64,000 nt of DNA from Halobacteriales archaeon QS_4_70_19 (GCA_003020985.1 PXRM01000026.1:95172-159171), one strand, 5' to 3'; shown: positions 25,581 through 34,257, counted from the first letter of the stretch. The notes: generated by a model from the letters alone, not told the origin. A program made the numbers and translations.

Positions 25581-26016
25581 GGGTCGCACCTCCGCTACCG
25601 AAATCGACGAGATCCGTCGGCCGGGTGACACGGAGGTCCCCCCATCGCGGCGTGATGTAGCCACGCCGTTCGAGCGGCACGAGCACCGCTCGCCGTACCG
25701 TCGACTTCGGCCGGTCGAGGGCGTCGGCCAGCGCGGACTCGGCTGCCTCGGCCGAGATGGTCCGAGTGTCGGGGTCTGCGAGATCATCCAGCCGAGTGTA
25801 GGCAGTCGCGAGTTCGTCGTCATCCGGCAGATGGCCTGCATTGCTCACAGCGCCACCGTGCTCGGCGACGACCTGTTCCATGCGTCGGCAGAGGTCCTCG
25901 CTCATCGTCCGGCCCCCGGCGTCGAGCGCGTCCTTGTAGCGTTCTTTGAGTTCGGCGTCACAGCGAACCGAGAGTCGGGCCGAGGTGTTCGAGGCGGAGG
26001 GCTGGTTACGCGGCAT
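25570..26016 (-). CDS. Ribbon-helix-helix plus winged-helix regulator
   Basis: A 148-residue protein. The N-terminus (SARLSVRCDAELKERYKDALDAGGRTMSEDL) fits a ribbon-helix-helix DNA-binding unit. The C-terminal half (ESALADALDRPKSTVRRAVLVPLERRGYITPRWGDLRVT) fits a winged helix. Such two-part regulators are typical of haloarchaeal plasmids and proviruses. A TATA-like GTATTACTG (minus strand, about 26052) lies upstream, suggesting that this gene and the zinc-finger gene behind it have their own promoter. Confidence 0.7.
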   Translation of the reverse strand: MPRNQPSASNTSARLSVRCDAELKERYKDALDAGGRTMSEDLCRRMEQVVAEHGGAVSNAGHLPDDDELATAYTRLDDLADPDTRTISAEAAESALADALDRPKSTVRRAVLVPLERRGYITPRWGDLRVTRPTDLVDFGSGGATHAD

Positions 26017-26150
26017 GGGCCCCTCCGTTGTCTGGACAGCTCGCCCCCCAGTAATACGCAGACGGCGCCGGGAACCGGGCCTCCGCTACACGGGGGGTGT
26101 GTCTCGCGTAGAGCGGGGTCGCGTGCGCCCCCGAGTGCGCGCGCTGCCCG

Positions 26151-26534
26151 TCACCGGGACCACCTCCGCCGACCGCCGTCGGCACGGACCCGCTCGACGC
26201 TGGTCTGTGCGCGCTCCTCGTCGGCATCGAGGACTCGCACACGGTTGCCGTACACGTCCTTATGGTCGCCGAACTCGGCTCGTCTGAGTGCGCAGAGGTG
26301 GGCGCAGGGACTCTCTGGATCATCCCGGTCGCGGAAGCCCCAGCAGTCGCACTCGCCGACGTACGCCCTGTGGTCGCGTTCGAGCCGACAGACGTGCGCT
26401 CCCTCGCCGTCCGGGAGCAGCACGGCCCACTCGTTCCAGGCGCGTCGCTCGATGAGCGCACGGTCAGGGTCGGCGCGCTCCCAGCTCGTCGAGGATGCCT
26501 CGGCCTCGGCGCGGAAGTCGAGCACGTCAGGCAC
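26151..26534 (-). CDS. SWIM zinc-finger protein
   Basis: A 127-residue protein with a SWIM motif: VGECDCWGFRDRDDPESPCAHLCAL, i.e. CxC...CxH, preceded by GEGAHVCRLERDHRAYVG. SWIM domains bind DNA or protein partners and are frequent in haloarchaeal mobile elements. Its start overlaps the end of the 38-residue zinc-ribbon gene. The arginine-rich C-terminus (RVRADGGRRRWSR) could contact nucleic acid. Function in this cassette is unknown. Confidence 0.75.
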   Translation of the reverse strand: MPDVLDFRAEAEASSTSWERADPDRALIERRAWNEWAVLLPDGEGAHVCRLERDHRAYVGECDCWGFRDRDDPESPCAHLCALRRAEFGDHKDVYGNRVRVLDADEERAQTSVERVRADGGRRRWSR

Positions 26535-26643
26535 GGCCGGGCACCTCCTCGGGATGACAGTCAGGACACACGTCGCGCGGAACGGTGCCCGCGCGACTGG
26601 CGACGCGCCGGGGTTTGGACCCGCAATCGGGGCAGAACCGCAT
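26527..26643 (-). CDS. 38-residue zinc-ribbon protein
   Basis: MRFCPDCGSKPRRVASRAG continues to CPDCHPEEVPGRA: two CxxC pairs in a minimal zinc ribbon. Its stop overlaps the ATG of the SWIM gene by 8 nt, indicating translational coupling. Similar tiny zinc-ribbon proteins occur in haloarchaeal proviral and plasmid operons. It is the first gene of the cassette, about 180 nt from the 3' end of the CAU tRNA. Confidence 0.6.
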   Translation of the reverse strand: MRFCPDCGSKPRRVASRAGTVPRDVCPDCHPEEVPGRA

Positions 26644-26820
26644 CAGCAGACCACCTCGCGTTCGGGAACGGAATCTGCCTGACGGCGTCGACCCGTATGT
26701 GGTCGACACATGGGCCCCATGTCAATAGCCGAAAGCGTTGCGACCGAAACGCCGGATTTCGGCGCGCTCGGTAGGGCAACGAGCGACCCACTGTGGGCCG
26801 AAAGCCACTTTATTTCGCCA

Positions 26821-26944
26821 TGGGCCCTGCCGGATTTGAACCAGCGACCACCCGGTGTCCCACAGCACCCGCGTCCCGGGCGCGCCCGGTGCCGCAGGCC
26901 ACTGATATGAGCCGGGGGCTCTAACCAGACTAAGCTAAGGGCCC
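26821..26944 (-). tRNA. Intron-containing tRNA with CAU anticodon (elongator Met likely, Ile2 possible)
   Basis: On the minus strand the acceptor stem GGGCCCT (26944-26938) pairs perfectly with AGGGCCC (26828-26822), with discriminator A26821. The D-arm is GCTT...GAGC. The anticodon stem CCCGG/CCGGG encloses CTCATA then A, with an intron of about 49 nt inserted after position 37. The T-arm is GCTGG-TTCAAAT-CCGGC. The intron has its own stem (CCGGGCGCGCCCGG) and would form a bulge-helix-bulge with the exons. CAU could be elongator Met or the agmatidine-modified Ile2. The intron favours elongator Met by analogy with haloarchaea, but identity elements were not tested. Confidence 0.88.
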
Positions 26945-27007
26945 TACCGTACCCTGACGAACCGAGCGTCTTGAACGTGCCGGAGCGATACCCGACCCGA
27001 GAGGGGC

Positions 27008-27583
27008 CTACGCCTCCACGTCGGGGTCGGCGTCCTCGTCCTCGTTGGCGTCCTCTTCCTCCTCGGTGTCCCCATCTGCGTCCTCCTCGGCGTCCTCGTT
27101 TACATCTTCGTACTCGTACTCCTCGGAGACGAGCGTCAGCGTCCCGTTCCCGAGGGCGTGCTCCTGTTCGGCCTCGAAGGCGTCGCCCTCGCCCTCGACG
27201 GTCACGTCGTCCTCGGCGTCGACGGACTCCGCGACGACGGCGCCGTTCGCGTCTGTCGTGTACTCGCCGTCGCCGACCTCGACGGAGGCGTTCTCGACCG
27301 GCTCGCCGCCGTTCGTGACGGCGACCGTGACGGTCCCGCTGTCGTACGTCGCGGTCACGTCCGCGTCGCGGGATGTGTCCGCAGCGGTCGTCGCGCCGGT
27401 CGTCGCCGTGCTGGAGACGGCGGCTGCACCGCCCACCACGGTCAGCATTACGGCCACTGCCACCGCCCACGCCGGGGCACCGCCGCCGACCGCCGCGCCG
27501 CGCCCACCACCGTCAGCATCACGGCCACCGCTACCGCGGTCGGTTTCATGTTCATCGCGATCACTCCTACCGGTCACACCCAT
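27008..27583 (-). CDS. Acidic secreted or anchored protein with rearranged signal-peptide region
   Basis: The body is a signal-like stretch (AVAVAVMLTVVGGAAAVSS), a short Ig-like domain (DSGTVTVAVTNGGEPVENASV, DANGAVVAES) and an extremely acidic tail rich in Glu and Asp. The open frame can start at 27583, but the only good Shine-Dalgarno (AGGAGTGAT) sits before an ATG at 27555 in another frame. That ATG encodes MNMKPTAVAVAVMLTVVG and stops after 35 residues. The two signal segments are 71 nt apart and differ only at third codon positions. The natural gene probably began MNMKPTAVAVAV and has been split. Expression from 27583 is uncertain. Confidence 0.5.
   Translation of the reverse strand: MGVTGRSDRDEHETDRGSGGRDADGGGRGAAVGGGAPAWAVAVAVMLTVVGGAAAVSSTATTGATTAADTSRDADVTATYDSGTVTVAVTNGGEPVENASVEVGDGEYTTDANGAVVAESVDAEDDVTVEGEGDAFEAEQEHALGNGTLTLVSEEYEYEDVNEDAEEDADGDTEEEEDANEDEDADPDVEA
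27434..27547. repeat. Diverged direct repeat of a signal-peptide-coding segment
   Basis: Two copies of about 36 nt, offset by 71 nt (CACCACGGTCAGCATTACGG and CACCACCGTCAGCATCACGG cores). Both encode AVAVAVMLTVVG on the minus strand, but in different frames relative to each other. The differences I can see are all synonymous. Confidence 0.75.
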
Positions 27584-27830
27584 ATCAACGGGGAGCGCCG
27601 TTCGGACGATTCAGGGCGTTTCGAGGCCGCCTGAACGGTTCGAACGCCGTCTTCCCCCGGGCGCGGCCGACCGACGGGACACGGGAGAGCGGTCGTTCGT
27701 CTCGTCGCGCATATAACAGAAACGTCCGAGGAATGTTGTCCGAAATCCGGCATCTCGTGTCCCGTTCGAGCATATCCAGGCTATGGCGATGCCCGTACAG
27801 GGATAGCTCGGTACCATCGACGGAGCGGCT

Positions 27831-27878
27831 CGGTCGGGGGGTGATGTCACGCCGTTCCGGAGCGGCGCCCCCCGACCG
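27831..27878. repeat. Large nested hairpin
   Basis: CGGTCGGGGGG (27831-27841) is the perfect inverted repeat of CCCCCCGACCG (27868-27878). The 26-nt interval contains a second near-perfect palindrome, GCCGTTCCGGAGCGGC. It lies in the 369-nt gene-free gap 27584-27952, between divergent genes. That gap otherwise shows only an AT-rich patch (GCATATAAC, about 27708) that could be a promoter. Confidence 0.6.
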
Positions 27879-27952
27879 GCGCCGTGGACAAGGGGACCGG
27901 CGACTGCTGCCGGAAGGCCTTCATCCTCGCAGAACGTACACACGGATATCGA

Positions 27953-28132
27953 ATGTCCGAAAGCACTCTCTCGCCGCCCCGCGACACGGCCCCCGCCCCA
28001 CAGTCCATCTACGCGTGGCTGGCCTGCCCGTCGTGTGGCTCCCGCGAGGTCGTCCGGGGACCCCGAAACGCGGACGGTACGGTCGAGATCAGCTGCGAGG
28101 CCTGCGGCCTGACCGGTCGGTACGCACTCTGA
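27953..28132 (+). CDS. Small zinc-ribbon protein
   Basis: A 59-residue protein: a Pro/Ser-rich start, then AWLACPSCGSREVVRG and ISCEACGLTGRYAL, giving two Cys pairs of a zinc ribbon. The ATG at 27953 follows ACACGGATATCGA, with a possible TATA element close by. Its length and simplicity match other haloarchaeal zinc-ribbon microproteins. It precedes a histidine kinase gene by 76 nt on the same strand, but a functional link is not evident. Confidence 0.75.
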   Translation: MSESTLSPPRDTAPAPQSIYAWLACPSCGSREVVRGPRNADGTVEISCEACGLTGRYAL

Positions 28133-28208
28133 AGCTGCCCGATTGGGCACCGCAGCCGGAACGTGTTTGTGTCGCCGACACTTGACCCTCACCGAAGGGT
28201 ACCGGCAG

Positions 28209-29909
28209 ATGGTGGATGCTCCGCCGATGTCGCTGCTCGCGTACGCGGCCACCTTCACAGCGGCCGCGCTGGCCTGCCTCGCGGGACTGGGGCGCCTGTC
28301 CGTCATCGACGACGACGCCACCCGACGGGGGATGGCGGGCCTGCTGGTCACCAGCACCCTGTGGGCGGCGTCCCACGTCGTCTTCCTCCTCGCACCCGTC
28401 CGCGGGGTTCGCCTCGCCGCGTACTACGGCGGCCTCGTCGTCGGCTTCGCCGCGGTCGGCGCGTGGCTCTACTTCTGTTCGGCCTACACCGGGCGCGCCC
28501 TCCACCGGAACCGGACCTACCGGCGCGTCGCCGTCGGTGTGTTCGTCGCCGTCATCGCGGTGAAGCTCACCAACCCCCTTCACGGCCGCTATCTCACGGC
28601 GACGTTCCGGGCGACCCCGTTCCCGCATCTCGCCATCCAGCACGGCCTCCTCCACTGGCTGGCGATGGGGCTGTCGTACGCACTGGCGGCCGTGGGCGGG
28701 TTCATGCTGCTGGAGCTGTTCACGCTGACGGAGGCCGACACGCGGCCGCTGGTGGCGCTGCTGGGCTTGATGGCGCTCCCCCTGGGGTTCGACTTCCTGG
28801 GCCGGACCAGTCCGGCGCTGGTGGACATGACCTACGAGCCGCTCGGGGTGGCGGTGTTCGCCGTCGGCGTGTTGTTCGTCGCCTCAACGCGCTTCCAGGT
28901 GGTCCGGCTGGCCGACGACGGCGACGACCCCGTCGTCGTCATCGGGGAGGGCGGGACCGTCCGCGACGTGAACGAGGCGGCCATCGAGCTGTTCCCGACG
29001 CTCGCGGACGCCGTCGGCGACCCGCTCGGCGACCGACTCCCCGTGCTCGCCGACCGACTGGCGGACGACGAGCGCGTCCTCGAACTGGAGCGTGACGGCG
29101 AGACGCGCTACTACCTGCTCTCGACCAACCCGTTCGTCGTCGGCGGCGCGCGCCACGGCCGGGTGGTGGTCGTCAGCAACATCACCCGCGAGGAGCGCTA
29201 CCGCCAGAAGATCGAGCGACAGAACGAGCGGCTGGGCCGACTGGCGGGCGTCATCTCCCACGACCTGCGGAACCCGCTGAACGTGGCGACCGGGCACCTG
29301 GAACTCGCCCGGAGCCAGCGCGACGACGAGAACCTCCAGGCCGTCGCCGACTCGCTCGACCGAATACAGGGGCTGATCGAGAGCCTGCTCGCGCTCGCCC
29401 AGAAGGGGCTCGACATCGGCGAGCGCCGGCCCGTCTCACTCGCCGCGCTGGCCGAGGCGTCCTGGAGCACGGTCGACACCGGCGACGCCGAACTGGTCGT
29501 CGCGGGCGACCTGCGGTTCGAGGCCGACCCCGACCGGCTCCGCCAGGCCCTCGAGAACCTGTTCCGGAACAGCGCCGAGCACGCCGGCGGGGATGCGGTC
29601 GTGACCGTCGGGCCGCTGGCCGGCGACGCCGGGGGGTTCTTCGTCGCGGACGACGGCCCCGGTGTCCCACCCGGACGGCGCGAGGAGGTGCTGGCGTTCG
29701 GCGAGAGCGGCGGCGACGGCAGCGGCCTCGGCCTCGCGATCATCGACACCATCGCGGAGGCCCACGGCTGGACGCTCACCCTCACCGACGCCGACGGGGG
29801 CGGCGCCCGCTTCGAGTTCGTCGGCATCGAGTCCGCGGACCCGGACACCGGGGTCGCCCGCCCCGGCGCCGAGCGCGCCGCCGACCAGTCGGGGTCGCGG
29901 CAACGTTGA
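28209..29909 (+). CDS. Histidine kinase with 7TM sensor and PAS domain
   Basis: A 566-residue sensor kinase. The N-terminus holds about seven hydrophobic segments (LLAYAATFTAAALACLAGL, ... LGVAVFAVGVLFVAST), the '7TM histidine kinase N-terminal' arrangement of haloarchaea. It is followed by a PAS-like domain (DPVVVIGEGGTVRDVNEAAIELFP). The HisKA motif is AGVISHDLRNPLNVATGHLELA. The ATPase motifs are ALENLFRNSAEHA (N-box), FFVADDGPGVPP and GDGSGLGLAIID. It should sense a membrane or ligand signal and phosphorylate an unlinked response regulator. The start MVDAPPMSL (28209) excludes an upstream in-frame ATG at 28143 in the preceding spacer. No receiver gene nearby. Confidence 0.88.
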   Translation: MVDAPPMSLLAYAATFTAAALACLAGLGRLSVIDDDATRRGMAGLLVTSTLWAASHVVFLLAPVRGVRLAAYYGGLVVGFAAVGAWLYFCSAYTGRALHRNRTYRRVAVGVFVAVIAVKLTNPLHGRYLTATFRATPFPHLAIQHGLLHWLAMGLSYALAAVGGFMLLELFTLTEADTRPLVALLGLMALPLGFDFLGRTSPALVDMTYEPLGVAVFAVGVLFVASTRFQVVRLADDGDDPVVVIGEGGTVRDVNEAAIELFPTLADAVGDPLGDRLPVLADRLADDERVLELERDGETRYYLLSTNPFVVGGARHGRVVVVSNITREERYRQKIERQNERLGRLAGVISHDLRNPLNVATGHLELARSQRDDENLQAVADSLDRIQGLIESLLALAQKGLDIGERRPVSLAALAEASWSTVDTGDAELVVAGDLRFEADPDRLRQALENLFRNSAEHAGGDAVVTVGPLAGDAGGFFVADDGPGVPPGRREEVLAFGESGGDGSGLGLAIIDTIAEAHGWTLTLTDADGGGARFEFVGIESADPDTGVARPGAERAADQSGSRQR

Positions 29910-29934
29910 ATACGCCGCCGGGCGCCGTCCCCGC

Positions 29935-31080
29935 ATGGAGTTCGAACTCACCGAGCACCAGCGGGCCGTCCGCGCGGACGCCCGCGAGTTCGCACGCGAG
30001 CGGGTCGCCCCACGGGCCCACGAGCTGGACCGGGCGGGCGAGCACCCGACCGACATTCTCGCCGCCGCCGGCGACCGCGGGTACGCCGGGCTCATGGTCG
30101 ACGAGGCGTACGGCGGGCAGGGGGAGGGGCTCGTCGAACTGGCGCTCGTGACCGAGGAGCTGTCGGCGGCCCTGATGCCGGTCGCCGGCGCGCTGGCGCT
30201 CCATCTCGGCGTCGCCGAGGCCGTCGAACGGCTGGGCACGGAGGCCCAGCGCGAGCGGTTCCTGCCCGGGATGGCCGCCTTCGACACGGTCGGCGCGCTC
30301 GGCCTGAGCGAGGACCACGCCGGCAGCGACAAGACCGGCATCGAGACGACCGCCCGGCGGGAGGGCGACGAGTGGGTCCTCGACGGCCACAAGCGCTGGG
30401 TCACCAACCTCCGGCACGCCGACGAGGTGCTCACCTACGCGCGGACGGGGGACGCAAAGGGCGACGGGGCGGGCATCACCGCCTTCCTCGTCCCTGCCGA
30501 CGAGTACGAGGTCGACACCGTCTGGGAGACGCTCGGCGCCCGGACGGTGAAGTCACCGCGGGCCACCCTCTCGGGCGTCCGGGTGGCCGACGACCGACAG
30601 GTCGGGACCGTCGGCGCGGGACTCGCCGAGCGCGGCCGACTCCGGACGGGCGTCAACGTCCCCGCCCGCGGCGTCGGCATCGCCCGCGCGACGCTCGACG
30701 CCACCGTCCGACAGACCAGCGACCGCGAGCAGCGGGGGAGCGGCCGGCGCATCGCCGACTACCAGGGCGTCCGCTGGCAGGTCGCGGAGATGGCCGAACG
30801 GGTGGACGTCGCGCGGCTGCTCGTGCTCCGGGCCGCCGCGCAAGGCGACCGCGGTGCCGACACGACCCGCGAGTTCGCGATGGCGAAGACCTACGCCACG
30901 GAGGCGGCGGTCGAGAACGCCAACGACGCACTCCAGCTCCACGGCGGCATCGGCTACACCACCGCACGCGATGTCGAGCGCCACCTCCGGGACGCCCGGC
31001 TGCTGACCATCGCCGGCGGCCCCAACGAGGGCCACCGCGACACGCTGGCGGACGCCGTCTACGACGCTCATCCGCGGTGA
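29935..31080 (+). CDS. Acyl-CoA dehydrogenase
   Basis: A 381-residue FAD flavoenzyme of the acyl-CoA dehydrogenase family. Features are MEFELTEHQRAVRADAREFA, the flavin/substrate segment GALGLSEDHAGSD, GDEWVLDGHKRWVTN, the AQLHGGIGYT-like NDALQLHGGIGYTTARDVERHLRDA and GGPNEGHRDTL, where the catalytic glutamate of most family members is expected. It oxidises acyl-CoA to trans-2-enoyl-CoA and passes electrons to ETF. It lies 25 nt behind the histidine kinase. The chain-length preference cannot be read from sequence. The PHA genes follow convergently, so it could feed enoyl-CoA toward 3-hydroxyacyl-CoA. Confidence 0.92.
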   Translation: MEFELTEHQRAVRADAREFARERVAPRAHELDRAGEHPTDILAAAGDRGYAGLMVDEAYGGQGEGLVELALVTEELSAALMPVAGALALHLGVAEAVERLGTEAQRERFLPGMAAFDTVGALGLSEDHAGSDKTGIETTARREGDEWVLDGHKRWVTNLRHADEVLTYARTGDAKGDGAGITAFLVPADEYEVDTVWETLGARTVKSPRATLSGVRVADDRQVGTVGAGLAERGRLRTGVNVPARGVGIARATLDATVRQTSDREQRGSGRRIADYQGVRWQVAEMAERVDVARLLVLRAAAQGDRGADTTREFAMAKTYATEAAVENANDALQLHGGIGYTTARDVERHLRDARLLTIAGGPNEGHRDTLADAVYDAHPR

Positions 31081-31223
31081 GCCTCCGGATCGTCACCGAC
31101 TGCGCGCCCGGGACACGTCACCAGTAGTTCGATATAACTGGAACATTGGCGGAATTCTGGAAAAAGGCGCGAGATTTGGGTGTGAAATGGAGATACGGGA
31201 GACTTATAGAGGGTACGTCTCCT

Positions 31224-31967
31224 TTACCACTCCATCCCGCCGTTGACCGCGAGGATCTGTCCGGTCATGTAGCCGGCGTCCTCGCTGGCGACGAAGCGGA
31301 CGATGCCGGCCACGTCGTCGACGGTCGCGAACCGGTTCAGGGGGATGCGGTCGAGGATCTTCTCCTGGACACGGTCGGGTACCGTCTCCAACATGTCCGT
31401 GGCGACGAAGCCGGGCGCGACGCAGTTGGCGGTCGAGCCCGACGAGGCCATCTCCAGGGCGATGGTGCGGGTGAAGCCGAACAGGCCCGACTTCGTGGTC
31501 GCGTAGTTGGCCTGCCCGTAGTTGCCCTGCTGGCCGACGACGCTGGAGACGTTGATGAGCCGGCCGTTCTCGGCCTCGCAGAGGTCCTGGAAGCAGGTCT
31601 TCGTGCAGTTGAACACGCCCCCCAGGTTCACGTCGATGACCCGCTCCCAGTCCTCGCGGGTCATGTTCTCGAACTTCTTGTCGACGGTGATGCCGGCATT
31701 GTTGACCAGCACGTCGATGGAGCCCCACCCGTCGCGGACGGCCTCGACCATCGCCTCCACCTCGTTGAGCTCGGCCACGTCGGCCTGAGCCGGCAGCGCC
31801 CGCCCGTCGCACTCGTCCTCGATGTGATCGCACACCTCGTGGGCCTCGCCCTCGGAGGAGCGGTAGTTGACCACGACGTCGGCGCCGTGGTCGCCGAGTT
31901 CCTTCGCGACCCCGCGACCGATGCCCCGCGACGCGCCGGTCACCAGACAGGTCTGCCCTTCTAGCAT
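31224..31967 (-). CDS. phaB: 3-ketoacyl-CoA (acetoacetyl-CoA) reductase, PhaB-type SDR
   Basis: A 247-residue classical SDR of the FabG/PhaB type: cofactor motif LVTGASRGIGRGVAKEL, NVNNAG-type DVLVNNAGI, catalytic serine NVSSVVGQQG and YATTKSG (Tyr-x-x-x-Lys), and the C-terminal MTGQILAVNGGMEW. It reduces acetoacetyl-CoA to 3-hydroxybutyryl-CoA with NADPH, supplying monomer to the synthase. Placement 121 nt behind phaC on the same strand supports PhaB over a general FabG. The cysteine-bearing stretch NCTKTCFQDLCEA is unusual for the family but lies outside the active site. Confidence 0.85.
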   Translation of the reverse strand: MLEGQTCLVTGASRGIGRGVAKELGDHGADVVVNYRSSEGEAHEVCDHIEDECDGRALPAQADVAELNEVEAMVEAVRDGWGSIDVLVNNAGITVDKKFENMTREDWERVIDVNLGGVFNCTKTCFQDLCEAENGRLINVSSVVGQQGNYGQANYATTKSGLFGFTRTIALEMASSGSTANCVAPGFVATDMLETVPDRVQEKILDRIPLNRFATVDDVAGIVRFVASEDAGYMTGQILAVNGGMEW

Positions 31968-32088
31968 ACTCGGAAGGTGCACGGCGGATGACAAATACGT
32001 GTCGTCGGTGCCCCCCCCCCGCGACGCCGGGGGACCCCCGGCGACGAGTCGTCGGCGAGGAACCACCGGCGCGTCCCGTCGGCGTCGC

Positions 32089-33582
32089 TCAGCCGCCGGC
32101 CTGGTCGAGCCAGTCCTGCGCGCGTGCGACGCCGACGCCCGTCAGCTCGGCGACGGACTCGGCGTCGGCGTCGGCGAGGTCCGCGACGGTGGCGATACCC
32201 CCCTCGCGGAGCCGCTCCGCGTACGTCGGCCCGATGCCGTCGACCTCCTCCAGGTCGCTCTCCTCGGCACTCGCCGGGTCGACATCGGTGTCCCCCTCGG
32301 CCGCCTCGGTCGCGATCCTCTCCTCGATGGCCTCGGTCTCGGCGGCCACCGCGCCGTCGGGTGTGACGCCCTCCTCCAGTGCGGCCTCCGGGTCGACGTC
32401 GATCTCGAGGTCGACCTCCGAGGAGGCCGCCTCGACGGCCTCGGCGACCTCCGCGACGTGTTCGGGGTCGGTGGCGGACTTCTCGAGGTACCACTCCGCG
32501 ACCCGGGGCCAGACCTCGCGGTGCGAGGAGCCCGACACCGCCAGGCCGATGTGGCCGGTCGGGTACTCGATGATCTCCGTGTCGTCGCTGCCGATGACCT
32601 CGTTGAACGGTTTCGACGCCTCGGCCGGGATGAGGTGGTCGTACTCTCCCATGATCTGGAGGACGGGCATGTCGACCTCCGCGAGGTCGACGTGCTTCCC
32701 GTCGAGGTACAGCTCGTTGTGGTACAGCCTGTTGCCCTGGTAGATGTCCTCCAGGAACTGGACGTACGTCTCGCCCGCGACGTCGATGCCCTCGTCGAGC
32801 CAGCGCTCCATCCGCGCGAAGTTCTCCACGAAGTCGTCGTTCTCCACGTTGTCGAAAAAGCGGATGTACTTCGAGACGTAGTTCGCGACGGGGTCCATCA
32901 GCGCGAAGCCGATGTCCAGCATCTCCGCGGGCATGTTGCCGAACGCCTCGGGCACGTCCCGGGGGTCGTAGTACTCGTCGTCACCCCACAGTTCGAGGAC
33001 GCCGCCGGTGTCGTCGAAGCACAGTCCCGCGGCCATCAGCCCGAGCGTGCGGACCTTCTCCGGGTTGAGTGCGGCGTACGCTGCGGTGAACGTGCCGCCC
33101 ATGCAGTAGCCCAGGACGTTGATGCTGTCCCGGCCGGAGCGCTCGCGCACCACGTCGACGCAGTTGTCGATGTAGCGCTCCACGTAGTCGTGGATGGTGA
33201 GGTGCTGGTCGAGCCGCGAGGGCTCGTTCCAGTCGACGAGGTAGACGTCGTGCCCCGCCTCCAGCAGCCGCCGGACGACGCTCCGGTCGGGCTGCAGGTC
33301 GAGGATGAACGGCCTGTTGATGAGCGCGTAGACGATGAGGATGGGGACGTCGTGCTGCTCCTCCGTCCGGGACTCGTAGTGGAGCAGCTCGAGCTTGTTC
33401 TCCGTGTAGACGACCTCGCTGGGCGTGGTACCGACGTCCACGTCAGCGACGCGCTCGAGCTGGTCGGGGAGCGCCTGGGTCGACTCGAAGGCGTCCTGGA
33501 CCGTCTCCATGGCCTCGCGCTGCGTGTTCAGCGCCAGCCGGAACGGGTCGAACGGCTGGCCGCTCGCGTCCTCGCTGGCCAT
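32089..33582 (-). CDS. phaC: Polyhydroxyalkanoate synthase subunit PhaC (class III) with C-terminal helix-hairpin-helix tail
   Basis: A 497-residue PHA polymerase. The catalytic cysteine is in the lipase-like box [10 protein letters not shown], the aspartate in [10 protein letters not shown] and the histidine in [12 protein letters not shown]. It joins 3-hydroxyacyl-CoA into polyester at the granule surface together with PhaE. After about residue 375 there is an acidic, low-complexity stretch and then [20 protein letters not shown] and [18 protein letters not shown], a tandem helix-hairpin-helix-like unit usually seen in DNA-binding proteins. The ATG at 33582 is one base from the stop of phaE, so the two are co-translated. 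Extended C-termini are known in haloarchaeal PhaC; this tail is noteworthy. Confidence 0.93.
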   Translation of the reverse strand: MASEDASGQPFDPFRLALNTQREAMETVQDAFESTQALPDQLERVADVDVGTTPSEVVYTENKLELLHYESRTEEQHDVPILIVYALINRPFILDLQPDRSVVRRLLEAGHDVYLVDWNEPSRLDQHLTIHDYVERYIDNCVDVVRERSGRDSINVLGYCMGGTFTAAYAALNPEKVRTLGLMAAGLCFDDTGGVLELWGDDEYYDPRDVPEAFGNMPAEMLDIGFALMDPVANYVSKYIRFFDNVENDDFVENFARMERWLDEGIDVAGETYVQFLEDIYQGNRLYHNELYLDGKHVDLAEVDMPVLQIMGEYDHLIPAEASKPFNEVIGSDDTEIIEYPTGHIGLAVSGSSHREVWPRVAEWYLEKSATDPEHVAEVAEAVEAASSEVDLEIDVDPEAALEEGVTPDGAVAAETEAIEERIATEAAEGDTDVDPASAEESDLEEVDGIGPTYAERLREGGIATVADLADADAESVAELTGVGVARAQDWLDQAGG

Positions 33583-33583
33583 C

Positions 33584-34138
33584 TCACTCCCCCCCGTCCT
33601 CGAGGTGATCCAGCACGCGGCCGAGCTTCTCCTCGACGGCGTGCTGGCGTCGCTCCATCTCGACGAGTCGCTTGCCCACCTCGTCCATCTGGGAGCCCGT
33701 CGGCATCCCCAGCTGTTCGAGGGTCTCCTCGCTGAACTCGTTGAGCTCCTGTTGGGACTCCATCATCGACTCGACGAGCTGGCCGTTGGCCGCCGCGAAC
33801 GCGCTCGTCCCCATCACCTCCTTGAACGCCTCGTTGGCGCTCTGGAGCCAGATGTCACGGAGCTCGGCGAAGGAGACGTCCTCGCCCGCGGCCGCGTCCT
33901 CCGTCCGCTCCATGAGCTGCTCGGCGGCGTCCATCCAGACCTCGTACGCCCGGGCGTACCCCTCGAACCCCTCGGTCATCTCGTCCTGGTCCGGGACGGA
34001 CCCCTCCATCGCCTCGGCCCACGATTCGGCGAAGGCCGACTGGGCCTCGAGGTTCTGCTCCATCGACTCCGTCATCGCCTCGTTCATCTGCTCTGCCGCC
34101 TCCGCCCACTGCTGTCCGAAGTCGTACGAATCGCTCAT
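33584..34138 (-). CDS. phaE: Polyhydroxyalkanoate synthase subunit PhaE
   Basis: A 184-residue, very acidic and almost wholly helical protein ([55 protein letters not shown]). It ends in a coiled-coil-like segment ([20 protein letters not shown]). This is the haloarchaeal PhaE design, the partner required for class III synthase activity. It lies directly upstream of phaC with one base between them. A TATA-like ACTTATTCC (minus strand, about 34170) lies some 30 nt before the ATG, so phaE-phaC-phaB may be transcribed from here as well as from the upstream promoter. Confidence 0.9.
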   Translation of the reverse strand: MSDSYDFGQQWAEAAEQMNEAMTESMEQNLEAQSAFAESWAEAMEGSVPDQDEMTEGFEGYARAYEVWMDAAEQLMERTEDAAAGEDVSFAELRDIWLQSANEAFKEVMGTSAFAAANGQLVESMMESQQELNEFSEETLEQLGMPTGSQMDEVGKRLVEMERRQHAVEEKLGRVLDHLEDGGE

Positions 34139-34257
34139 GGTATGGTTACCGGTTTATTGAGGCGCTGCGGGAATAAGTGTGGGTGTGGGTCGTGTACGCC
34201 CGGGACGGACGTGGCTGCTCGGCGACGCTCCGGAGAAGTTCGCTACAGGGTGAGCGG

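Noticed and set aside
26821-26944. A CRISPR-like or snoRNA interpretation of the GC-rich segment inside the tRNA
   Set aside because: The segment sits exactly after anticodon position 37 and pairs like a bulge-helix-bulge intron.
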